A stretch of DNA of 64,000 nt from the NCBI GenBank assembly GCA_030998015.1, contig JARWMV010000035.1:62001-126000 (forward strand), given 5' to 3'. The position numbers and the translations under genes are program-made. Shown piece after piece: positions 55,602 through 64,000 of this stretch. A model generated the notes under the pieces. That model worked only from the letters and a program-made list of their open reading frames with translations, searched no databases and was not told the origin of the DNA. Source of the DNA: Ceratorhiza oryzae-sativae (lineage: Eukaryota > Basidiomycota > Agaricomycetes > Cantharellales > Ceratobasidiaceae). The first letter of the stretch is position 1. Every line of letters begins with the position of its first letter.

Positions 55602-56130
55602 CCAGCCAGTGGACCCTGACTAGGGGCGCAATTGAGTGCGGCATAAGAGGAAGTTGCCCTTGGGTGGCAACATAATGGAATGTGGCTGGTAGTCCGGGGT
55701 TTGTGGCTAGCTTGGTCAAGCGCGCTTTTGGAGGTTAGGCGCCGGCATCAATGATTAGCCTGACGAGCCTGGCTTTCAAGCGCAGAATGGGACAAGTGGA
55801 AAGCCTGGGTGGCCGGGACATGCACATGGATGAGCACGATGAGCAGCTCTACCTGCGCCTGAATAAAATGTATTTTTATGAGAATAGTAAATAGATTAGC
55901 CGCCTTTGCATGAAAGTCCTGGGTCAAGTGCAGTTGAAATTGAGGTACTGCGGAAACTGAGATAGATCAATTTGTTACAAACATGGTCGCTGTTGACAAC
56001 AACCTGGTAGAAAGGAAACAGGCGAATTGAGAATCGGGAAATACAACAAGGAGCGAGGAGCTATCGGGCGTGGGTGATGATAAACAACGAAAGCAAGCAT
56101 GGATAGGCAAAGGATGGCGGTTATTGGGGT
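55602..56130. other. Intergenic region
   Basis: Nothing recognisable; it holds the 3' flank of the UPF0357-type gene. Confidence 0.4.
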
Positions 56131-56668
56131 TTACAAGCGAGTGATGGCCTTGGAGTCAAGAGGCATGCCTATAGAGGTCGGTTTAGCTGGAAAGACATGC
56201 TAGCGATACGAGAAGTCTTACCAGAGGGGTCGATGCCGTTTGCAGCAAGGTAGCGCTTGTGCCGAATGAGCCGCGCCTCATCAAAGCTACCCACCACGTC
56301 AGCTGGCATCCCTAACACGATGAATCCGAGCTCACCTGACGCCCTCCTCGCTCATGATCCTCTTGACCTCCTCTGCCCCAGCCTCGTCTAGTCCTTGTCT
56401 CGAATCCCCGCCCGTGATGTTCAGGCTCTCGATGTCAAAGTGGGCAGACGTGAGCCCTGCGTGTGCCTGATCTTCAAAGGAGGATAGGGGCATGTAATGT
56501 TGCATTCGGGCGGGTAGACGGGGTGCAATGGAGCGACGGTGGTAGTAGGCCACTGGTTACGGACATTGTTAGCCTCAGCCGAAGATGAGGAATCGGGGCG
56601 GACCCACCGAGAAAGACGAGCGCGACAAACGACGCAAATGAAAGCAGGTAGAACATCCTGGGTTGCAT
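56131..56668 (-). CDS. Small membrane protein of the UPF0357 family (YCL012C-like)
   Basis: Four exons, 56608-56668, 56336-56552, 56222-56286 and 56131-56168, join to 381 nt (126 aa). The introns are GT-AG and all frames agree. An N-terminal membrane helix (MFYLLSFASFVALVFLVAYY) is followed by a soluble tail with DSRQGLDEAGAEEVKRIM, then SFDEARLIRHKRYLAANGID and a short end MPLDSKAITRL. These blocks and the length match what I recall of yeast YCL012C (about 133 aa). The family's function is unknown; the protein is predicted to be membrane-anchored. ATG 56668 is the first in frame before the helix. Confidence 0.82.
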
Positions 56669-57195
56669 CGTCGTTGTCAGAACACGGCTCGACACAGATA
56701 CCCACGACTTACTCGAGCGAAACGGAAACTGAGGTGAACGGGTGTCGCAGTTGGCTGTGAGATCGCAGGCTGACGTCAGCCGCCGTAATATCACGTGAAG
56801 GCCCTGTTGCAATTCACCATAATTCAAGCTATTATAATCGCCGGTCCAAGTCTCGTGTTGCAAAGCAGATTTAGGCATGTGCCGACTTGGCAGGGGTACG
56901 GACATGAACACAATAGCCAGCTTCGCAAATGCTTATCCTCTCGTCGGCTCGTCAAGATTCAGTAGCCACATATACCGGCGGACAGCTCAATTAAAACGCC
57001 TGGTCTGTTGCAAAAGTATGATACATGCTTGGTCGATGTTCGATGACGACGCATCTAGTCGCCAGTGCATGCAAGCACACAACCCACAAAGCACGTGACA
57101 CCAGGCGCGTCTCCGCAGAACATCGACGAGGTAAATAACCAGACTCGGATCTCGACTCTCGCTTACTCGGTTCATTGGAAAGTAATATATCGACT
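56669..57195. other. Divergent intergenic region
   Basis: Lies between the UPF0357-type gene (minus) and the F-box gene (plus); no other feature is recognised. Confidence 0.5.
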
Positions 57196-58799
57196 ATGGA
57201 GTCTTGGAACCGATGGAAAGCAGCTCAAATCGCTCTTTCCTCGGCCGTACAGGAATTCCTCAGTGCCTCTGAAGCGCTCGAGGCAACCGTGAACCAGCCT
57301 CACGGGCAGCTGCTAGTATCGGAGGATGCCATATTGGCCGTAAATGCCAGCCGTCCTACTATTTCCGGGCCAGCCAACAGCGACTAGATGATTCGAAAAC
57401 ATTTATACACAAAATTAGGAACAGCTCGAGTACCCTAGTTCGCATCAACGCTCTACCCATTGAGATCCTCATAACCGTATTTCGCATGGCAATATCCTCC
57501 TGTTGTGAATCTGTTTCGCGCTTCAAGCCGCATCCGTGGGTGGATTTCCGTGGAGAAGAATGGCGGCCCTCATGGACCGGAACTCCGCTGTTTATCTTGA
57601 CACACACTTGTTCTCGATGGCGTAGAATCGTTCGAAGCAATAAATTCCTTTGGTCTCATATCGATGTTGTTGTCAACGAGAACTATGCCGGTCAAACCCG
57701 CTTTTCCTGGCTCACGCATACCCAACTTGAATTGGCACGAGGAGCTCCGCTCCATTTCCATTTTGATCCCGAACTCTCATCCTGCAATCAAGCGGAGATA
57801 AACGCACTCATCGGTCCTCATATGCCTAACGCCGCCTCGTTTCAGTTTGACACGATGAGTAGGGCTCAAGATATTATCACTGTATTTGATATATACGCAA
57901 ATTCTGGCAGCCCGGCTTTGATCAAATCCTTCATTGTACCCCAACTTATCTGCAAGGGTTCCCTCATATCTGACAAGGCCAAAAAATTCAACTGGCCCAT
58001 AGGGCTACTAGTCGCACTCACCGAGCTGCAGCTAGGCGAATTAGTCATTACCGATTTTTCGATAAATCGAGTGGCACAAATATTGGCTAGTGCACCGTCT
58101 CTTGAGGTTGTCCGACTTTTCGGGGTTCAGCCTTGGACAGACGGGAGGGAACATTCTTCAGCACCAATTACCCTGCACAATCTGCGTCTGCTAGACATCG
58201 AGGACACCGTGTTCCATTCCTCGTCTCTTTATATATTCCTTTCAATGATTCACCCAGGGTCAAACCCACTGGACCTTCGAATACCTATACCAGAATCTGA
58301 AGACGATTTCAATCTAGCTAAATCGTTCCTCCTGCGCTCTAATGTCAAATCAATAACCTGCAAGGTACGCGACGCCACCAAACCCAATATCCTAGCCGAT
58401 TGCATATCCCTTTTGCCAAATCTCTCTGCGATATTCTTACACGCGATGCAAGAAAGGGATCCGAAGATACTTCCCATTGAAGCTCTGCTGAACCGTACAG
58501 GAGAGAGGACGTCCCCAAAATTCCCAAACATCAAGGTGGTCGGCTTGGCGTCGCATAGAAAATGGGACTCTGAAATCGTGGATTGTATCAAGGATCTGGT
58601 GACAGCATATTCGCTGAGGCTCCTCGTACTGGACAAGGAGTATGAATACCATCTAGGTCAAGACTACCAGTCGTGGAAATGGTTATGTGATCATGCTGTG
58701 TTTACTGTGAGAGCTCAGCCAAGATTTGTCATGCCGCAGCCCGAATGGGACTTGTTTATGGAGGATCATGTAATTCGAGAACTCCCAGTGAATGCATGA
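57196..58799 (+). CDS. F-box-like/LRR protein, one frame break
   Basis: The best-preserved F-box family member here. It starts MESWNRWKAAQIALSSAVQE (frame to 57387), continues after a one-base frame change near 57370 with DDSKTFIHKIRNSS, and then the F-box-like core RINALPIEILITVFRMAI. Frame 57486-58799 runs on for 437 aa: HTCSRWRRIVRSNKFLWSHI, then leucine-rich segments (LTELQLGELVITDF, LHNLRLLDIEDTVF, LPNLSAIFLHAM) and ELPVNA at the stop. Family members are substrate adaptors of SCF ubiquitin ligases, but the fungal F-box-like expansions are mostly unstudied. The frame change sits near GGGCCAGCC and could be a sequence error or real damage. Confidence 0.7.
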
Positions 58800-59757
58800 A
58801 GTGGTAGACATGTTCACCAACTTTATGTTATACTAACCGGCATTCATTGATCTCGATAACCCCGTAAATAGTTTGTATACTTTCTTTCACGCTTATGGCA
58901 CAATTCGGTCAAAGAAACCTGAGATGACTGTTTGGTCTGTCGTGTCTTCATCTGAAACGTGGCGAGGCAGATTGTTCATGAACAACTCTTGCCATCTGTG
59001 AGGACTTCGAGATCCAGGAGTTCGCCAGTACCAACCAGTTCACGAAGTGCTATTTTACATTACAGTTACAAATATATTCCCCCTGGGATCACGAGCATCA
59101 TTCACGAAGATTATCCCATACCAAATAACTTATACGTGTGGTCTGAAAGTTTCCTTCCAAGTTGCATCCAGACGACTGTACTAGACTTGTATAGATATGA
59201 ATAAAGCACCTCGCAAGGCCATGCGTCCTAGCCAGCTCAGATTTTTCAGACTGTTTATCATTGATGATGCGCCTCGATAGCGGAGTGGCGTGGGTGAATG
59301 TCTTTGGAAAAGGCTGATATCGGTAGCCGACGAATTCGCTGGTGCAAAACCAAGTGCACGCATAAGCCGCTAGTATACTATCGGAATACACAGGACTTCA
59401 CTTGATCTATTGTAAACACAGCTCGTTTACTATCGGCGGAGGTATTGGATCGAAATACATGACCTATGGATTCTGGTTAGGTACGCACGCAACTCAGAGT
59501 GACAACGGACTTCTGTTGAAAGAATGGCTCTCTTTTGGGGGTCGTAATGCGTGGCGTGTGCCTCCTGACTACCTTCCGTCGAATCATAGAACAAGGCTAG
59601 AGGTTGCACGCATACAAATTCATCTTGTACCTTTCCGCCGTTTGCCCGAGAACCGAATTACCTGAAACCATCGGCGTAGGGCCATGTGGATGACCGGGTC
59701 TGATCATTTCTGCCCTGACCCAGCCACGTGATTTACTAGGTTTTACTCCTGACCACG
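58800..59757. other. Intergenic region
   Basis: Short frames on both strands; one minus-strand frame (59181-59363) has protein-like composition but no motif or neighbouring exon. No repeats were seen. Confidence 0.35.
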
Positions 59758-61743
59758 ATGGCCCACAAGACGGCAGTAGACATCGACTTGTTACTTGCCA
59801 CGCTCGAGGTGGGGCTCTCATTTGGCTAATTAACCCCACTCATGGATCAACTTCCAGACCAAATACCCCAGAGTCGATGCGAGCCTAATTGCTGCGCTCC
59901 TTTTGGATGTTGACCAAGACCAGCCTGGCCAAATCGACAATCTCCATTCCACACTTGCTACCTTATCTTGCTCTCCAGACGATACCCAATTCGCATCCTT
60001 GGCTCTAGAACATGCGTCTCTTACATCCTCCAGCTCGCTTTCCGATCCCCTAAACGAGACCTTGAGTTCACCTACGTCCGGCTCATCGATAGCATCCTTC
60101 TCTACTCCTCTGGGATTTCTTCAAACCCTATTTCCCCATCTTTCTTCGACTACTCTACAGTCCAACCTAGACGAACGTGGTGTAGATAACCTCGATCAGA
60201 TTGTCGACTCGCTACTATCCGATGACTACATCAGGGAGCTGCAAGAATCGGAGATCGACCTTCAGGGTGAGCAGGTTGCTGCCTCAGACATAGTCACTGA
60301 ATGGGCAGCTGTCGCGAAGAAACCACTGGAAGTGGGCTCTCCGGCTGTGCGACGAAAATCCAAATCGAAGAAGAAAGGAACAATAGTTATCGGAGATGTT
60401 CGCCATCGACATCTTGTCCCATCCCGCACGGCTCCTCGCGGCCAACCCACCGATTCCGTCGACCCATGGACCTATGTCGACTCTTTAGCCACTCGGCTGA
60501 ATGCTATATTGCCGAATGTGTCAACGTCCGTCTTTTCGTCAGCATTTCACAACCCCGCACATCCAACTCCAGCTGTGGCAATTCGTGCCACCCTGGAGTC
60601 GCTTAGCCACAGGAATACTGTTGATGACTTCGCACTTTCCGCCCTCCTTGCACTTCTCGATGCGGAATCAGAAGACATACCTGATGCCAACTTGTGCCTT
60701 CGGGCGACTGCTTCCGAGCCCAATGATGCATACCACCTGGTCGAAATTTTGAAAGAAATTGATGAACGCCTACCAGTAATCTCTCACACACGTGCATCGG
60801 CCCCAATCATGCAGCACGAGTCGCGCCCCAGTGCCTCCACCAGATGCTCCACCCGTGCCCCAGATCAGAAGACCATCTCTAACCCAGAACTTGCCGCCCG
60901 CCCCAGCGTCGCCGGCCAAATCTGCGTACGATACTCTCCCGGTTAAAACAAAAGCAAAGCCTACGACATTCTCTCATTCAGCTTTTATTCTTGGACCTAG
61001 TGGATGGAATAGTTCGACAGGCGTGCTAGAGGAGAAGCTCTCGGGAATCAATGAAGATGATCCAAGTGCTTGCCTTGACGAGGCAGCGTACTGGCAGGAG
61101 AAACGTCGTGCTGTAAGCCCTGAACGTCTCCCCCTAGGTCTCATGACCTCCTGACCCAATAATTCAGGCTCTCAAACAAGCGTCCGAACTGTACACACGA
61201 CAAAAGCACCAGCACGGACGAGAGGGCGCGCTGTATTACTCCCAAAGGGCTCAGGAATTTGCAACGAAAGAAAAAGAATGGAGAATGAAGGCGGCAAAGG
61301 CGGGCGTGAAAGCCAGGCGAGAACGGTCCGCGGCAGTTCTCGGGCTCCATTAGGATTTTCAACTAACACAGCTGAATAGGTCGCCTCACAACGCCATAGA
61401 CTTGCATGGATTAACGGTCAGTCAATCGCTGGAGATTGTGCGAGAAGGTGTAAATGCTTGGTGGAACTCCGCTGGAGCGGGTAAGTTTCGGTGTTCCTCT
61501 CTGAATATCCTTCCCGTCCTAAGACCTATCAACGTTAAATTCCGTACGAGCTGACCCGATTTATTTGGCATAGGGACAACTCCAACAGCCCCCCTTCAAA
61601 TCATCACCGGGCAAGGTCGACACTCAAAGGGGAATATTCCCGTTATCGCACCGCAGTATGAAATTTCTTGGGCGCGAAGGCTGGCTTGCACACAAGCGCG
61701 AAGGCGTCGTATATGTTACCGGAGTAACAACTAAACGATAAAC
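59758..61743 (+). CDS. CUE2: CUE/DUF1771/Smr-domain protein, CUE2-like
   Basis: CUE2 is the endonuclease of no-go mRNA decay: it binds ubiquitinated stalled ribosomes by CUE domains and cuts mRNA with its Smr domain. Exon 1 (59758-59808) joins 59858 across a 49-nt intron. CUE-like helices appear as GFLQTLFPHLSSTTLQSNL and LDQIVDSLLSDDYIREL. A Pro-rich linker leads to DUF1771 (ALKQASELYTRQKHQ, YYSQRAQEFATKEKEW), then Smr with the IDLHGLTVSQSLEIVREG block and the ITGQGRHSKGNIP loop. The frame that follows ends TAA at 61734. A one-base shift near 61655 would give the expected Smr ending MKFLGREGWLAHKREG and a stop at 61741, so I extend the gene there. The join near 60766-60830 is unresolved. Confidence 0.78.
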
Positions 61744-62220
61744 GAAAAGATCAGCGATAGATTCTCCGAGGCCAAACACCCCTCAGGTTCCCTCGGTTGG
61801 CCTTGTATTGCTGGTTTCATACCCATTTTTGCTTTCTATATCATCCTTCTTTCGGTAACCCTATTGGTTTTCTCCTTGTTTTTCCACGGCACTCATGCAT
61901 TTACATTGGACGTCCAACCAGCGCTCGCGACTGCACGATCGGGATACCCTCATTTCTCTTGAATGTGAGCCACTACTGTATCGTTAGTCCTCTCGAACCT
62001 GAAGGCCTTAGAGTCCCTGTATCCGTTTGCGCACTGTGGCTCATTTCTGTATCTTCAGCGTTCGGTCACCAGTTGTTGTGCTGGCCTGTATTTCCTGGAT
62101 TATTATTCATAATTTTCTCAAGACTGAGTGAATGGTGGCTGTGTGGTGTTACATTGATGTAACGCCACTTTGCATTTAGCCATAGCACAATTTTCTCTCA
62201 AATACATTCTTCGCTTGTAT
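61744..62220. other. Convergent 3' flanks
   Basis: Lies between the CUE2-like and kinase genes, which converge. The plus-strand frame 61797-62162 is hydrophobic, but no start context, motif or intron pattern supports it. Confidence 0.45.
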
Positions 62221-64000
62221 CTAGTGCCGAATCAATTCAGTGAAACGCATGGCGGAAATTCGGTTGTAGGATGGGATAGTCCAAAGCTGGTTAGCGATCG
62301 CCAATAGTTGAGCGGGGCAGTCTTCGAGGGAGTATGGCTTGTCTCCCGCGATTATATTAGATATTGCATTCGGCGAGTCGTAATTAGCGAATGGCAAAGT
62401 ATTGGTCCAAATCTATGAGATGCGTCCTTAACACCGGGCGCGATTCGGATAGGTTTGAGTACGAAGTCCTTACTGCGATCATCAGACATCCAAGAGACCA
62501 TATGTCGGCAAACTGCGTGGGATTTGGCCAGCCTGAGTCCGCTTCACCCTCAAAAAACTCCGGGGCATGCCAACGGGACGGGTATGGAGCTATGGGCGGG
62601 GCAAAAATCACTGGAGCTTCAAGAACATTATCGGCGGGCGCATACTGGCAAGCAAACTCAAAGTTGCTGAGCTTGAGCATGCCTTGGTTGTCTACGAGTA
62701 TGCTTTCCTGAATCAAAGCAATCTGACATTTCCTCATCGATACTCAGAGGTCGACTCACCATTGATAAATTTCCGTGAACAATCGGGCCTTGAGGAATAT
62801 CGTTGTGCAAGTAATGAATCGCCTTCCCTAGCTGCTCAAGCTATATAACCTATTAAACACTAGCATTTAGCCTCTATACGCAAGACGAACCATACTGCGT
62901 TTGGCGCTTGCATCAAGGTTGGGAAATTCTTGGTCGTAGTACTGAGATTAGTTAGCAATTAATTATTAAGCACTGTCTTATCCCGACGTCATTGAACACC
63001 AATTATTTACCTCTTGGAGCTTTCCCTTGGAGTGGTACTCTAGGACAATACCAGGGACTCCATGCAGCCGCATGTATTGCTGATCAAACCCGATCAGTGA
63101 GCATATATTCGAATGTTTGATTTGCTTGAGTAGTAGAATCTCGTGCCGAATTGCCTGTTTCATGCGATCAGAACCCCTCGCTTGACGACAACAGTAACAG
63201 ACCTGGCGGGCAGCATAGTTAGACTCGTACCGAGGTGTCAGTTGGACACCTTTGACCACAACCTATGGTCAATCCAGTTCGTTGTATGGGAGAAAAATAG
63301 AATATTGGAGAATTCTCACCTCAATGCTGAACCGAAAGAGGCCCTGAGAGAGTGTGGTTCTGAAAACAAGAGATAGAAAAAGGTGCGGTGACTTTTAGAA
63401 GCTCAGCCACACCTACTTCCAGCACCAGAGCTCAATATAAGTTGTTCGAACGCCTCTTCCGTCGTACGCGCCTCTGGCATCGCCCTATACATAACCGAAG
63501 CAATCGTGTGTTAAAAAAAGGGTACAAACCTCCATACCCCCCTCGACCAGCTCAAGCTGACGCCGTAGTTCCTTGTTTCAGACTTTCTAATTCGGCCAGT
63601 TAGATCTTGAACGCCCGCGATACGCCAGCTGTCATAGACCCCTAATCGTTCCGACATATCTGAGCTATCCTCGATCTCACGCAGAAACTGAGTCGCCGAG
63701 AGTCTATGTGATGCTGTGACACTCCAGCAGCGCAGAATGGAAGACCATATCCCATTAGTTAGCCAAAGTGAGTCCTCGGGGATTGTGTTGGTATCCAAGT
63801 CATCCGGATCGGCCAACTGACTTGGTTCATTTGGAGTAGCGCCTTTGACAATTTGTAGCGCTACATCATGTTCGGATGCGTGAAGTGGGTAAGGCTCCAA
63901 ACCAGTGAATATCTTTTTGCCAACATTATATCAACGATTGAGCAAATTGTTCATGAAAGCGTACACTGACCCAGAATGCAACATTCCCAAACGCCCACAT
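62221..64000 (-). CDS. Tandem protein-kinase-like protein, cut by the right edge
   Basis: The window edge cuts the first kinase domain. Its C-lobe is present as MWAFGNVAFW (the D-x-W-x-F-G block), then IFTGLEPYPL, KGATPNEP and IWSSILRCWSVTASHRLSATQFL. A linker leads to a second domain: RHEILLLKQIKHSNICSLIGF, VPGIVLEYHSKGKLQEV, then IHYLHNDIPQGPIVHGNLSM, VDNQGMLKLSNFEFA, RWHAPEFF and FADIWSLGCLM. It ends NRISAMRFTELIRH, stop 62221-62223. The catalytic HRD is replaced by HGN and DFG by NFE, so the second domain is probably a pseudokinase. Several short introns separate these blocks; frame 62978-63259 starts in a region whose join to the previous exon is unclear. The two-kinase layout recalls tyrosine-kinase-like expansions in Rhizoctonia-type fungi. 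Confidence 0.75.

Noticed and set aside
61797..62162. Hydrophobic plus-strand ORF after the CUE2-like gene
   Set aside because: There is no start context, no splice partner and no conserved sequence; it is most likely 3' untranslated or spacer DNA.

Overview
The window looks like nuclear DNA of a basidiomycete fungus, most likely an agaricomycete close to Rhizoctonia/Ceratobasidiaceae. The support is many very short introns (about 37-70 nt, GT-AG, often with a CTGAC/CTAAT branch-like site), Ty3/gypsy and Ty1/copia retrotransposons, repeated F-box relics, a patatin/NB-ARC/TPR receptor and a tandem-kinase gene. These are families I associate with that group; no species-level marker is visible.

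Layout. 1-5258: a degenerate gypsy element on the minus strand that runs off the left edge. It has inserted into a copia element (5259-10185), and a solo LTR with a 5-bp target duplication (6132-6709) has inserted into the copia integrase region. 10.6-12.6 kb: an F-box relic and a long hairpin repeat. 12961-17440: a minus-strand NLR-like receptor (patatin-like domain, NB-ARC, about 14 nearly identical TPR units broken by small indels). 19706-22631: copper-exporting P-type ATPase (CCC2-like). 24.4-25.3 kb: F-box relic. 25.8-28.1 kb: single-pass membrane protein with two small upstream exons. 28943-29654: secreted expansin/RlpA-like protein that includes a 10-nt micro-exon. 30450-34058: TEL2. 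34.2-36.1 kb: F-box relic and a large inverted repeat.

36398-39959 is the most interesting segment. It is a 3.56-kb element with 50-bp terminal inverted repeats (47/50 identical) and a candidate 5-bp target duplication. It encodes one spliced protein of about 898 aa, of a family I recognise only as widespread uncharacterised agaricomycete proteins. It is probably an autonomous DNA transposon that I cannot assign to a named superfamily.

40211-42533: MFS drug transporter. 43234-45808: secreted alpha-amylase with a CBM20 domain. 47024-49704: sorting nexin MVP1. 49976-50746: an intact gene of unknown function. 51.7-55.6 kb: two paralogous genes with a jacalin-like pattern. 56131-56668: small UPF0357-type membrane protein. 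57196-58799: F-box protein. 59758-61743: CUE2-like CUE/DUF1771/Smr protein. 62221-64000: tandem-kinase gene whose second domain looks like a pseudokinase, cut by the right edge.

The genes form no operon or cluster. Housekeeping genes (CCC2, TEL2, MVP1, CUE2, UPF0357) are interspersed with mobile DNA and fast-evolving families. Several single-base frame breaks in otherwise good genes suggest either sequence errors in homopolymers or recent decay; these are noted gene by gene. Exon coordinates were derived by hand from splice signals and frame continuity and have not been checked against transcripts.
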